From Bacteroidota bacterium (GTDB taxonomy: Bacteria; Bacteroidota; Bacteroidia; Chitinophagales; Saprospiraceae): DNA of 64,000 nt. The stretch covers positions 80,042 through 144,041 of the forward strand of contig JAKQHM010000052.1 of assembly GCA_029572935.1 (NCBI GenBank), given 5' to 3'. The notes below the pieces were generated by a model. The model was not told the origin of the DNA. It was given only the letters and a program-made list of their open reading frames with translations, and ran no database searches. How positions within the stretch are numbered: the first letter of the stretch is position 1; each line of letters starts with the position of its first letter. Position numbers and translations under genes: made by a program. Positions 1-8,998 of the stretch are shown here, piece after piece.

Positions 1-1
1 T

Positions 2-517
2 GTGGGAGGAGACATCCTATACATTGAAACCTCAATTTCCAAGGGCAAAGGGAAGATGACCCTGACCGGAAACCTCGGAGATGTCATGAAAGAATCAGCG
101 AGTACTGCAATCAGTTTCATCCGTTCCCACGCCGCGGAACTGAACATCGAAGAAGACTTTTTTGAAAACCACGACATACATATTCACGTTCCCGAGGGAG
201 CCATTCCCAAGGACGGACCCTCTGCGGGGATCACCATGTTGTCAGCCGTCACCTCCAGCATCATCGGAAAACCCATGAAACCCTTTATGGCCATGACAGG
301 GGAGATCACCCTGAGAGGAAGGGTGCTGCCGGTTGGGGGTATCAAGGAAAAAGTGCTCGCAGCCAAAAGGGCTGGACTGAAAACCATCATGCTTTGTGTG
401 GAAAACAAACCGCATGTGGAGGAGATACCTGCCGAACACTTGAAAGGACTTGAATTTATCTACGTGAGGGATATGCACGAAGTGCTTTCTCATGCTTTGG
501 GCGTGTCCAAGTTCTGA
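2..517 (+). CDS. lon: ATP-dependent protease Lon, C-terminal part
   Basis: This is the end of Lon, the cytosolic AAA+ serine protease that degrades misfolded and regulatory proteins; the N-terminal and ATPase domains lie outside the window. The 171 visible residues are the proteolytic domain. The catalytic serine sits in PKDGPSAG (residue 74 of the fragment) and the lysine of the Ser-Lys dyad in the GGIKEK motif (residues 113-118), followed by the usual AAKRAG. The reading frame is open to the left edge, so the GTG at position 2 is not a start. An 8-bp inverted repeat follows the stop. Family assignment is secure. Confidence 0.96.
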   Translation: MGGDILYIETSISKGKGKMTLTGNLGDVMKESASTAISFIRSHAAELNIEEDFFENHDIHIHVPEGAIPKDGPSAGITMLSAVTSSIIGKPMKPFMAMTGEITLRGRVLPVGGIKEKVLAAKRAGLKTIMLCVENKPHVEEIPAEHLKGLEFIYVRDMHEVLSHALGVSKF

Positions 518-541
518 AAAGCGACAAGAGCCTAATTATTA

Positions 542-560
542 TTTCAGTTTACAACTGAAA
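542..560 (+). terminator. Small hairpin after lon, possible terminator
   Basis: TTTCAGTT and AACTGAAA form a perfect 8-bp inverted repeat with a 3-base loop, 25 bases after the lon stop. The stem is AT-rich and is not followed by a T-run on the plus strand, so termination is only a guess; it might instead be a protein-binding site upstream of gcvP. Confidence 0.25.
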
Positions 561-586
561 AAGGGTCCGTTTGTTAATCACACAGT

Positions 587-594
587 TATTTTTG
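587..594 (+). promoter_or_regulatory. Bacteroidota -7 element upstream of gcvP
   Basis: TATTTTTG matches the TAnnTTTG -7 consensus of Bacteroidota housekeeping promoters and lies 20 bases before the gcvP ATG. A TTTG at 570-573 is only 13 bases upstream, closer than the usual 17-20, so the -33 element is uncertain. Confidence 0.35.
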
Positions 595-614
595 CAGACC
601 AAAAAAATTAATCA

Positions 615-3497
615 ATGAATCCATTTGCCCGTACAGATAAATTTGAAAGCAGGCACATCGGCACACTGGGGCCGGACCTGAGTGCCATGCTGAGGACCAT
701 GGGACTCGGCAGCGTCGATCAGCTGATCCAGGAGACCATTCCGGATCACATACGCCGTAAGGACGAAATGAAAATTCCTGCCGCACAGGCTGAGTTTGAC
801 TATCTCCAGGAGCTCAAGCAGCTGGCCGCTCAAAACCGTCCTTTCAAATCATTTATCGGACAGGGTTATTATGGTACCGTGACACCCAGTGTGATCAGCC
901 GCAACGTCTTTCAGAATCCGGGCTGGTACACTCAGTACACCCCTTATCAGGCAGAAATCGCGCAGGGCAGACTGGAAGCGCTGTTGAATTTTCAAACCAT
1001 GGTATCGGATCTCACCGGACTGCCAATCGCCAATGCCTCTCTTCTGGATGAAGGCACGGCAGCTGCAGAAGCCATGCTGATGTTTTACCATGCCAAGGCA
1101 GGGAAAAACAAGGAAACCTCTCCCCGCGTATTTTTCGTGGACAGGGGCGTATATGGTCAAACCTTATCCGTTTTGAAATCCCGGTCCTGGCCCAATCACA
1201 TAGAGATCGTGACCGGTGATGTTCTCAAAGATCCGATTCCTGATTCCTGTTTCGGTGTTTTGCTGCAATATCCGGATGCCAGAGGTTCGGTTGAAGATTA
1301 CACAGCCTTCATTGAAACAGCTCATCAAAAATCCTGTTATGTGGCCATGGCTACAGATCTGATGGCTCTGTGCATGATCAAATCTCCGGGTGAATTGGGA
1401 GCCGACGTGGCCTTGGGCAACAGCCAGCGATTTGGAGTGCCCATGGGATTCGGAGGTCCACATGCAGCGTTTTTTGCCGTAAAGGATGAATTTAAAAGGG
1501 ATATCCCGGGCAGGATCATCGGTGTTTCAATCGACGAGCACGGCAACCGCGCATTGCGCATGGCGTTACAGACCCGTGAACAGCACATTCGCCGCGAAAA
1601 AGCCACTTCCAATATTTGCACAGCACAGGCGCTTCTATCCATCATGGCTTCCATGTATGCGGTTTATCACGGCCCGGAAGGCCTGTACCGCATCAGCCGA
1701 AGGATCCACGATATGACCGCCAGTCTGGCAGATGCGCTGTTATCTCTGGGATACAAGCTGGGCAGCAATCAGTATTATGATACGATCAGCATTCTCGCCG
1801 ATTCGGATGTGCGTGCCCGAATCCGCAAGGAATCAGAAGCTGCCATGATCAATTTCTGGTACACGGATGAAGCAGTGCAGATCTCTCTGGACGAAACAGC
1901 TCAGGAGGAGACTCTTAAGACCATCGCCTCTGTTTTTGCCAAGGCAGCGGGCAAGTCCAATGCTGTTTTGCTCATGCCTTCCAGCGGACCCAGGATTCAG
2001 TCACATCTGATCAGAACCTCTGAATACCTTACTCATCCTATCTTCAATACCAAGCATACGGAATCCGCCATGATGCGGTACATCAAGAGTCTGGAAAACA
2101 AGGATCTCTCATTGGTGCATTCCATGATCTCACTGGGTTCCTGTACCATGAAGCTCAATGCCGCTACCGAGTTGATACCGGTCAGCTGGCCTGAATTCAG
2201 CGATGTGCATCCTTTTGTTCCTCAGGATCAGGTAGCAGGTTACCTGGCCATGGTCCGCGATCTGGAGGAATACCTCTGCCAGGCAACCGGATTTACAGCT
2301 TGTTCGCTGCAGCCCAACTCAGGAGCTCAGGGTGAATTTGCAGGGTTGCTCACGATCAAGGCCTATCACGAATCCCGCGGAGACAAGCAAAGGAATGTAG
2401 CCCTCATCCCGGCCTCTGCGCATGGTACCAATCCGGCTTCCGCCGTGGTGGCAGGCATGGATGTCGTGGTCACTTCCTGCGACGAAAACGGAAACATAAT
2501 CGTAGAAGATATTCGGGCAAAAGCAGAACAATACAAAGATCGTCTGGCCTGTCTGATGGTCACTTATCCTTCTACCCATGGTGTTTTTGAAACAGCCATC
2601 CAGGAGATTTGTAAAATCGTGCATGATTTTGGCGGACTGGTCTATATGGACGGAGCCAATATGAATGCCCAGGTGGGCCTCACGAGTCCTGCAACCATTG
2701 GCGCGGATGTATGTCACCTAAATCTGCACAAGACTTTCGCCATTCCACATGGAGGTGGAGGTCCTGGTATGGGTCCCATTTGTGTCAACGATAAGCTGAA
2801 ACCTTTTTTACCTGGTCATCCCTACATGGATTCCCTCAACAAGGGCCAGGCCGTGCCGGCAGTGTCTGCCACGCCCTATGGATCAGCCAGCATTTTGCTG
2901 ATTTCATATGCTTACATCCGCATGCTGGGACCGGATGGAATGACCCGCTCTACGGTTCACGCTATTCTCAATGCCAACTACATCGCCTATCGTCTGGGCA
3001 AACGCTATAAAGTGCTCTACAAGGGAGAAAAGGGCCGCGTGGCACATGAACTTATCCTGGATCTGCGCCCTTATAAGGACGTTGGAGTTTCTGCAGAGGA
3101 CGTTGCCAAAAGGCTAATGGATTATGGCTTTCACGCGCCCACGCTTTCATTCCCGGTCGCAGGTACCATCATGATCGAGCCTACTGAATCTGAAAATCTC
3201 GAAGAGCTGGACCGCTTTTGCGATGCCCTTTTGAGTATCCACGAAGAGATCGATGAAATCGCCAGAGGGGAATATCCTGCTGACAATAATGTGCTGCACA
3301 ATGCGCCCCATACCGCTGCGGTGATTACGGCCGATGAATGGAACCGGCCTTACAGCCGCCAGAAGGCAGCTTACCCCTTGCCTTACCTATCTCATTCCAA
3401 TAAATTCTGGCCTATGGTCAGCAGGGTCAATAATGCCTATGGCGACCGCAATCTCATCTGCACTTGTCCGCCATTGGAAGATTATATGAACGGCTGA
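615..3497 (+). CDS. gcvP: Glycine dehydrogenase (aminomethyl-transferring), P protein
   Basis: Encodes the pyridoxal-phosphate P protein of the cytosolic glycine cleavage system, which decarboxylates glycine and passes the aminomethyl group to the lipoyl H protein. The 960 residues match the usual single-chain form (both ancestral halves fused). The PLP lysine is K706 in LHKTFAIPHGGGGPGMG, followed by the glycine-rich loop. The ATG at 615 gives the standard N-terminus (RHIGTLGPD). gcvT and gcvH are not in the window, so the system's genes are dispersed, as is common in Bacteroidota. No glycine riboswitch is visible in the short upstream gap. Confidence 0.97.
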   Translation: MNPFARTDKFESRHIGTLGPDLSAMLRTMGLGSVDQLIQETIPDHIRRKDEMKIPAAQAEFDYLQELKQLAAQNRPFKSFIGQGYYGTVTPSVISRNVFQNPGWYTQYTPYQAEIAQGRLEALLNFQTMVSDLTGLPIANASLLDEGTAAAEAMLMFYHAKAGKNKETSPRVFFVDRGVYGQTLSVLKSRSWPNHIEIVTGDVLKDPIPDSCFGVLLQYPDARGSVEDYTAFIETAHQKSCYVAMATDLMALCMIKSPGELGADVALGNSQRFGVPMGFGGPHAAFFAVKDEFKRDIPGRIIGVSIDEHGNRALRMALQTREQHIRREKATSNICTAQALLSIMASMYAVYHGPEGLYRISRRIHDMTASLADALLSLGYKLGSNQYYDTISILADSDVRARIRKESEAAMINFWYTDEAVQISLDETAQEETLKTIASVFAKAAGKSNAVLLMPSSGPRIQSHLIRTSEYLTHPIFNTKHTESAMMRYIKSLENKDLSLVHSMISLGSCTMKLNAATELIPVSWPEFSDVHPFVPQDQVAGYLAMVRDLEEYLCQATGFTACSLQPNSGAQGEFAGLLTIKAYHESRGDKQRNVALIPASAHGTNPASAVVAGMDVVVTSCDENGNIIVEDIRAKAEQYKDRLACLMVTYPSTHGVFETAIQEICKIVHDFGGLVYMDGANMNAQVGLTSPATIGADVCHLNLHKTFAIPHGGGGPGMGPICVNDKLKPFLPGHPYMDSLNKGQAVPAVSATPYGSASILLISYAYIRMLGPDGMTRSTVHAILNANYIAYRLGKRYKVLYKGEKGRVAHELILDLRPYKDVGVSAEDVAKRLMDYGFHAPTLSFPVAGTIMIEPTESENLEELDRFCDALLSIHEEIDEIARGEYPADNNVLHNAPHTAAVITADEWNRPYSRQKAAYPLPYLSHSNKFWPMVSRVNNAYGDRNLICTCPPLEDYMNG

Positions 3498-3517
3498 TCC
3501 ATAGTCAAACCGGACCG

Positions 3518-4129
3518 ATGCAGATCAGCGCAGAATATTGCAGCAGTGTATTTCACGAGGTCATCAAGACTTATCATCTGACGGATGATGTCGATACACT
3601 CTATCCATTTGAAGGCGGGCAATCCGATATTCACCATATGTTGATGAGGAAATGCTGGATAGACTGTGTGCAATGGCATCTGGAGGACATCATACGGAGA
3701 CCTGATTTGCCTGCGCCCAGATTCATCGAAATCAAAAGAAGAATAGACCGGTCCAATCAGGAGCGGACAGACCTCGTCGAAAAAATCGACGACTGGTTTT
3801 TGAATGAACTGAAATCGGTTTCTGTAAACAAGGATGCCCGGATCAATACCGAAACACCTGCCTGGGCTCTGGACAGGCTTTCTATTCTGATGCTCAAATT
3901 GTGGCACATGGACGAACAGGCCAGGAGGGCGGATGCAGAAGAGCACCACAGGGCGATGTGCAGTCAGAAGTATTCCGTTTTACTCGATCAGAAAAATGAC
4001 CTCTGTGCCAGTATCAACAGCCTGATGGAAGAACTGGAGCAGGGAAGGGCGTTGATGAAAGTGTACAGACAAATGAAAATGTACAATGATCCCTCTACGA
4101 ATCCGGAATTGTACAAAAGCAAGAGCTGA
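3518..4129 (+). CDS. DUF4254 family protein
   Basis: A 203-residue soluble, largely helical protein matching the Bacteroidota DUF4254 family; its biochemical role is not known. I place the start at the ATG at 3518 (MQISAEYCS) because the longer reading frame would have to begin with TTG inside the gcvP end. There is no signal peptide or membrane segment. The stop is 3 bases before the next ATG, a family-9 glycosyltransferase; this pairing suggests a link to cell-surface glycan assembly, but that is inference from context only. Confidence 0.8.
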   Translation: MQISAEYCSSVFHEVIKTYHLTDDVDTLYPFEGGQSDIHHMLMRKCWIDCVQWHLEDIIRRPDLPAPRFIEIKRRIDRSNQERTDLVEKIDDWFLNELKSVSVNKDARINTETPAWALDRLSILMLKLWHMDEQARRADAEEHHRAMCSQKYSVLLDQKNDLCASINSLMEELEQGRALMKVYRQMKMYNDPSTNPELYKSKS

Positions 4130-4132
4130 AGG

Positions 4133-5218
4133 ATGAAGCTCCTGGTCATCCGGTTTTCTGCACTGGGCGATGTGACCATGACCCATCCGGTCATCAGAAG
4201 GGCAATCGAGTTGAATCCAAAAGTTGAAATTCACTTTCTCACCCGAAAGAATTTTTCATTTATCATGGACTCCATCCCGGGCGTAAAGGTCCTGGGCCAT
4301 GAGTTCGATCCTGGAATCAGGGGGTTTGTACAATTGGTACGCATTTGTTTTTCTCTGCGGATGGAATCATATGATGCAGTGGTCGATTTACACGGAAACC
4401 TCCGTTCTGCCTGTATTGGGTGGTTTCTCAGAATGTCGGGCATTCCGGTTTTCAAAATTGACAAAGGACGCAAGGAAAAGAAAAAATACATCGGCACACA
4501 GCCTCAAAGCAGGATGAGTTTGCGTCACCATTACCTTCGCTATGCAGATGTTTTCAGAGCGGCAGGAATGAATCTGCCAGAAGAAATAGAAAGTTACGAA
4601 ACTGTCAGATGGCCCGAAGATCCGGTTCAGGAAAAAGAATTGGATCGGTTGATGGATGAACATGGCTGGCGGGGAAGGCCTCTGATCGGACTCGCTGCTT
4701 TTGCACGCCATATCTGGAAGGAATATCCGACAGAAAAATCAGAAAATCTGCTGAAGAAAATTCTGGATGAGGCAGATTCAGAATCTTTGATTTTTCTCAT
4801 CGGAGGTGGTGATCGCGAAAACCAGATCATGGAGCAATGGCAGAGCCTCTATCCGGATCGCATCAAACTGCTGCATGCCTATATGCCCCTGCGGCTTCAG
4901 GTACGTTTTTTTTCCAGATTATCAGTTCTGATGACCATGGATTCGGCCAATCTGCATTTAGCATCTCTTTCGGGTGTACCCAGGATCATTTCCGTGTGGG
5001 GTCCTACTCATGCGGATCTGGGCTTTGGTCCGTCTGCAGGTCCCAGACATACACTCGTCCAAATAGATCCCGTGCAGCTTTCCTGCAGACCCTGTTCTGT
5101 TTTCGGTAATAAAGAATGCAGCAGGGGAGATCATGCCTGCATGCACATGATTGATGAACAGATCATCGCAGATGAAATTTTGAACTCTGTCAAAGGTCTT
5201 TCTTCCGGTAGATCCTGA
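4133..5218 (+). CDS. Glycosyltransferase family 9 (heptosyltransferase-like)
   Basis: A 361-residue GT-B glycosyltransferase of the GT9 (ADP-heptose:LPS heptosyltransferase) family, expected at the inner face of the cytoplasmic membrane in lipopolysaccharide core synthesis. The N-terminus has the family RFSALGDVTMTHPV signature; the C-terminal nucleotide-sugar site shows MDSANLHLASLSGVP and WGPTH, followed by a cysteine-rich tail (CRPCS...CSRGDHAC) seen in many Bacteroidota homologues. The sugar donor cannot be told from the sequence. It is probably cotranscribed with the DUF4254 gene. Its last 29 bases overlap the convergent nosY end. Confidence 0.85.
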   Translation: MKLLVIRFSALGDVTMTHPVIRRAIELNPKVEIHFLTRKNFSFIMDSIPGVKVLGHEFDPGIRGFVQLVRICFSLRMESYDAVVDLHGNLRSACIGWFLRMSGIPVFKIDKGRKEKKKYIGTQPQSRMSLRHHYLRYADVFRAAGMNLPEEIESYETVRWPEDPVQEKELDRLMDEHGWRGRPLIGLAAFARHIWKEYPTEKSENLLKKILDEADSESLIFLIGGGDRENQIMEQWQSLYPDRIKLLHAYMPLRLQVRFFSRLSVLMTMDSANLHLASLSGVPRIISVWGPTHADLGFGPSAGPRHTLVQIDPVQLSCRPCSVFGNKECSRGDHACMHMIDEQIIADEILNSVKGLSSGRS

Positions 5219-5957
5219 TCGAAATCAGAGTAGGAATCAGGATCCACAACAACATAGTCCCCAATGTAAATGCAGACCCGATCAAACTACTGAAGAATTC
5301 TTTATACAGCGCCCCCGTATAACCCATCAGAGCACTGATGTCCAGTTTGAGCATCATCGATATGCGGCACAGATCGATGGGATTGAGGGCGGCCAGAAAA
5401 ACCACAAATTTTTCCAAGGGGTAATCGCTGAAGTTCATCAGCAGGGTCATGATGATGACGTCATAGAGAAGTGAAAAGTAAAACCAGGCTAAGAGGACCA
5501 GACCCAGGCCCCTGGATTTTTCTCTGGACAGGATGACCACCAGCAAGGCGATCGCCGCGCAGGCCACCGAGAGGACCATTGTGATCAGAATGAGGTAGAG
5601 TATGGTGCTGCCCGCTCCAAAAATCAGTGCAGGAATCCCAAGACCCAAACCCAGACTCAGTGCCAGACTGATCGATACAGCGATCATTTCGCTCAGGATG
5701 ATCCGGGTGCGTGCAACCGGAAGGCTTAGCAGGACTTCCTTAAACTCGTATGCATTGAAATAGTAGTTACCTGCGAAAATCATGGAGATAAGGGGCACCA
5801 CGATGATGACAATGTTCATCAGGCTGAGTACTGCCTTTGTCTGGTTTTCGTCCAGGTACAAAAGAGAGAAGGAGGTCACCAGAAAAAAGAGCGTCAGACC
5901 CAGGATCACCTTGTTTTTTATAATATCGATCAGAAAGTACTTGATTATTTTGATCAT
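5190..5957 (-). CDS. nosY: NosY-type ABC transporter permease
   Basis: A 255-residue integral membrane protein with about six predicted helices (roughly residues 19-34, 42-63, 93-112, 116-141, 150-172 and 228-246), last gene of the nos operon. NosY pairs with NosF to form the ABC exporter that, with NosD, supports assembly of the copper-sulfide CuZ centre of nitrous oxide reductase; the exported compound is thought to be a sulfur species. It follows nosF by 10 bases. The annotation rests on the gene order nosD-nosF-nosY plus the ABC-2-like topology; the sequence alone would only say ABC permease. Confidence 0.85.
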   Translation of the reverse strand: MIKIIKYFLIDIIKNKVILGLTLFFLVTSFSLLYLDENQTKAVLSLMNIVIIVVPLISMIFAGNYYFNAYEFKEVLLSLPVARTRIILSEMIAVSISLALSLGLGLGIPALIFGAGSTILYLILITMVLSVACAAIALLVVILSREKSRGLGLVLLAWFYFSLLYDVIIMTLLMNFSDYPLEKFVVFLAALNPIDLCRISMMLKLDISALMGYTGALYKEFFSSLIGSAFTLGTMLLWILIPTLISIRIYRKKDL

Positions 5958-5967
5958 GCCGGGTGCT

Positions 5968-6675
5968 TCAGGATGGGTTGAGTATATGGGCTATGGCTTT
6001 GCTCAGGCGCGATTCTCCGGACTTTTCGCGCAGTTCTGCAAAACTGTAATCAATTCTTACCTTTCCGTCCTGAAGGTAGTTGATACGTGATGCAAAATCC
6101 TCCAGATCACTCAAAATGTGGGATGTGATAATCATTAGCCGTACTGATTTATCAGTGCGGTGAATTTTTCCTTTCAGGATCTCCACAGCGACCGGATCCA
6201 ATCCTGCTGTGGGTTCATCCATGATGAGTACTTTGGGGCTGAACATAAAAGCGAGTGCGGAATTTACCTTTTGCCGGGTACCTCCGGACAAACTCTTCAT
6301 CGTTTTATCGCGTATCTGTTCGATTTTAAATTCTTCGTACAGCTCCATGTCCCGATCGGAATCCTTGACATTGCGCACATCGGTGAGAATATCCAGCATT
6401 TCACCGACGCGCAGCTGATCGGGAAATCTGCTGATCTGCGACATGTATCCAATATCTTTCCGGTATTCGTATGAATTCAGGATTGACCGGCCCATAAAAT
6501 GAATGTCGCCCGCACTGGGAAACACAAGTCCCAAAATACATTTGATCAGCGTCGTCTTGCCCGAACCGTTGGGCCCAATCAAGGCAATTACATCTCCCTG
6601 GTTCCAGGTAAGATCCACAGAATCCAACGCTCGTACGTTTCCATATTTTTTGTGTAGTGTTTGAATCTGGATCAT
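5968..6675 (-). CDS. nosF: NosF-type ABC transporter ATPase
   Basis: A 235-residue cytoplasmic ATPase energising NosY. Visible motifs: Walker A GPNGSGKT (about residues 34-41), Q-loop near SQ (79-80), ABC signature LSGGTRQK (129-136), Walker B VLIMDEP (149-155) and the switch histidine in SHILSD. Its start overlaps the end of nosD by four bases (ATGA), implying coupled translation. Part of the CuZ maturation system for nitrous oxide reductase by context. Confidence 0.9.
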   Translation of the reverse strand: MIQIQTLHKKYGNVRALDSVDLTWNQGDVIALIGPNGSGKTTLIKCILGLVFPSAGDIHFMGRSILNSYEYRKDIGYMSQISRFPDQLRVGEMLDILTDVRNVKDSDRDMELYEEFKIEQIRDKTMKSLSGGTRQKVNSALAFMFSPKVLIMDEPTAGLDPVAVEILKGKIHRTDKSVRLMIITSHILSDLEDFASRINYLQDGKVRIDYSFAELREKSGESRLSKAIAHILNPS

Positions 6676-7937
6676 AAAGGGTAGGGTGTTAGGACCGGAG
6701 ATAAATCCTGAAGGTCAATGGGGGTGAGAACCGGAATGGCTTTTTCCACTTCATCCAGAATGACGGTCAGGGCACTCCGGAGCAATATCAGAAAGGCAGA
6801 ATTTTGCTCCACCAGAACGGAATAAAGACTGACAGGATTGTAAGGGATATCGCCAAACTGGTCCTTGTTGAGATCATACCCTTTGTACCGGTCCCAATAA
6901 TTTGAGTTAAATTTGCTGAGTACCAAAGTACCGTTGCAGGCTACATCGAAGGTGTTGCCCATAAAGTTGTTGTAGGCGATTTGATTGTCCGTACAACTGG
7001 CTTGCACTCTGAGGGCCCAGCCGTTTTCCTGAAAAAGATTGGAATCAATAACACAACGGTTGGATCCCTCCATAAAAACCCCGGCAGAATTTCTGATGAA
7101 CTTGTTGTGGATGATCCGGCTGTCGGTGATGTCTTTTAATAAAATCCCAAAGGAAGAAGGACCCCAGTTGTCCTGAAACTCATTTTGAATCATATCCACC
7201 TGGTGTGAATACATCACAGCCACTCCCGCTCCGTTCTTCAGGAAACGATTGTGCTGATAGCTGTTCTGATGGCTGAACATAAAGTGGAGTCCATATCGTA
7301 TGTTTTTTGTACTGGTATTTTTCTGGATACGTGAATCGGTTACAAATTCGAGATATATTCCGTCCCGGTGTCCGCTGCTCAGGTTGTTGAACACCTCCAT
7401 GTGGTCGCATTTCCAGAAGTGAATGGCATTTCCCGTGTTTTGTTCCTGGTCCGGAGTACCTTCCACGCTGCAGTTCCAGATCTTTCCATAGGAACAATTT
7501 GAAACATGGATTCCAAAGTATGAATTGCGAATGGTGCAGGATTCAATTTTAAAATACCGCGAACCGACGATCTTGATGGAAGCAAAGTCATTCATGGCAG
7601 AATAACCGCTGTTGATAAAGGTCAAGCCTACAATGCTGACATCATCTGCACCCACGGTCAGAATCTCATATTTCTTTTCTCCGTCCAGGACCGGATTTCC
7701 CATGCCCATCAGGGTTAGACTTTTGTCGAGCACGATGTTGCCTTCCTTGTACAATCCCGATTCGATCCAGATAGTATCCCCACATAATGCTTTCTGAGTG
7801 GCTCCTGAAATACTGGTGATACCTTGCTCAGGGCCTACTCTGATACTGCCTGCATGAAGAAAATGGGCTGTACACCAAAGCATCAGACCCATTACGAGCC
7901 TGAGTTTAATTGTTTCCAACCAGATCATAAATTTCAT
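6672..7937 (-). CDS. nosD: NosD, periplasmic copper-site maturation protein
   Basis: A 421-residue exported protein with an N-terminal hydrophobic signal ending near residues 28-30 (FLHAG) and a right-handed parallel beta-helix made of repeated N-rich turns (CASH/NosD repeats) over residues 50-340. NosD is required with NosFY for building the CuZ cluster of NosZ. The gene starts 32 bases inside the end of nosL; the ATG at 7928 is an alternative start. The family call is strong because beta-helix protein, NosF and NosY occur in the canonical order downstream of nosL and nosZ. Confidence 0.92.
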   Translation of the reverse strand: MKFMIWLETIKLRLVMGLMLWCTAHFLHAGSIRVGPEQGITSISGATQKALCGDTIWIESGLYKEGNIVLDKSLTLMGMGNPVLDGEKKYEILTVGADDVSIVGLTFINSGYSAMNDFASIKIVGSRYFKIESCTIRNSYFGIHVSNCSYGKIWNCSVEGTPDQEQNTGNAIHFWKCDHMEVFNNLSSGHRDGIYLEFVTDSRIQKNTSTKNIRYGLHFMFSHQNSYQHNRFLKNGAGVAVMYSHQVDMIQNEFQDNWGPSSFGILLKDITDSRIIHNKFIRNSAGVFMEGSNRCVIDSNLFQENGWALRVQASCTDNQIAYNNFMGNTFDVACNGTLVLSKFNSNYWDRYKGYDLNKDQFGDIPYNPVSLYSVLVEQNSAFLILLRSALTVILDEVEKAIPVLTPIDLQDLSPVLTPYPL

Positions 7938-8340
7938 TCCAGGAATAAATGCGCAGGCTGCTGTCTTGCAAGACGGATGGGATTTCCTCCTTTTTTGCGA
8001 AAGTAGCGATGTTGAAATTCATAGGGCTTTTGATCTTATCGCCCGTGGCATAAACAGCCTGTCCGACTTCCATTAAATCCTGGTCAGTCCCGTATTTTAT
8101 CGTCAATATATGCGCAAGTTCGGAACGATCGAGAGCTCCGGATTTCATCATCTGAATCATACAACCCAGATCATCGAATTTATACACTCTCCCTTTTTTA
8201 CTGACGATTTGGGATGCATAACCCTTTTCCATTATTGTCATCTTACAGGTATAGCACAAATCCGTGCCATACCGCATGGGCTCGGGAGTGACGTTGCAGG
8301 AGAGAAGAAAAACCAGGAGGAAGAGTGGAAACCATTTCAT
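7906..8340 (-). CDS. nosL: NosL copper chaperone lipoprotein
   Basis: Encodes a 144-residue lipoprotein that binds Cu(I) and delivers it to apo-NosZ in the periplasm. I start it at the ATG at 8340 (MKWFPLFLLVFLLSC), which gives a clean signal peptide with lipobox LLSC (Cys15); the longer frame upstream only overlaps the preceding gene. The copper motif C-x2-C-x-M is at Cys29, Cys32 and Met34 (CYTCKM), as in NosL proteins. ATGA overlap with the upstream membrane-protein gene. Confidence 0.93.
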   Translation of the reverse strand: MKWFPLFLLVFLLSCNVTPEPMRYGTDLCYTCKMTIMEKGYASQIVSKKGRVYKFDDLGCMIQMMKSGALDRSELAHILTIKYGTDQDLMEVGQAVYATGDKIKSPMNFNIATFAKKEEIPSVLQDSSLRIYSWNEIYDLVGNN

Positions 8341-8921
8341 ACTGATGATTTTTTCATTTTCCAAAGATGATAAAAATAAATGCCAAAAAAGACGGTGACC
8401 ACGACGATCAGAATCCAAGCTCCTACATCCGGCATGGAATACGAGTCAAAATTAAGTAATCTTTTGTGTCCGATGACCGGAGGCTGATAGGACATGCCTG
8501 GTACCTTGATGGCTGCATCTTCGGCCAGGTTGTGCCCGTATTCGTATCCCCACCTGTAGAAGTCGTAGAGCGTAAATATGCCGCCGAAAATAGTCATAAC
8601 TATGTACCAGAAAAGTCCCCTGAGGTAACCAAAATAGGCCACTGCCAGACCGAGGAGTATGTATCCGAATAAAACGAATTTAATGATCACGAACTCCGGG
8701 AACATCTCCACGCTGATGTGTCGCATACCGATGTAGTGATTGAGTCCGTTGATGATCTCGATATCACCTTTGAGGTCGTTGTGCCAGATCTTCATCACCA
8801 GACCTTCGGGGTATTGCGGTGCGAAGAGGTCGATGCGCCAAATGGGCACAAACAAGATGGCGATAAGGCAAAGAGAAAGGGCTGCGATGAGCCATCTGAA
8901 ACGATTTTCCATGACCGTCAT
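8337..8921 (-). CDS. Four-helix membrane protein of the nos operon
   Basis: A 194-residue inner-membrane protein of unknown function lying between the fasciclin gene and nosL. Predicted helices fall near residues 9-28, 77-98, 103-119 and 167-187. The loop after helix 1 holds a conserved-looking stretch (INGLNHYIGMRHIS) rich in His and Met, potential copper or haem ligands facing the periplasm. Proteins of this general type accompany nosZ in Bacteroidota clusters to my recollection, but I know no tested role. The four-base overlap with nosL argues for a function in NosZ maturation or copper delivery; that is inference. Confidence 0.75.
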   Translation of the reverse strand: MTVMENRFRWLIAALSLCLIAILFVPIWRIDLFAPQYPEGLVMKIWHNDLKGDIEIINGLNHYIGMRHISVEMFPEFVIIKFVLFGYILLGLAVAYFGYLRGLFWYIVMTIFGGIFTLYDFYRWGYEYGHNLAEDAAIKVPGMSYQPPVIGHKRLLNFDSYSMPDVGAWILIVVVTVFFGIYFYHLWKMKKSSV

Positions 8922-8998
8922 AACTGTATAAATTTAAATTCAAAAAGAAATAAACCGGGCCAGTTTGGATGCTTCAGGCAGCCCTTGATGAAAATGAT

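Noticed and set aside
541..614. Glycine riboswitch before gcvP
   Set aside because: Only 97 bases separate lon and gcvP; there is room for a small hairpin but not the tandem aptamer.
3464..3517. Upstream extension of the DUF4254 gene
   Set aside because: It would start with TTG inside the gcvP end; the ATG at 3518 gives a standard spacing to gcvP.
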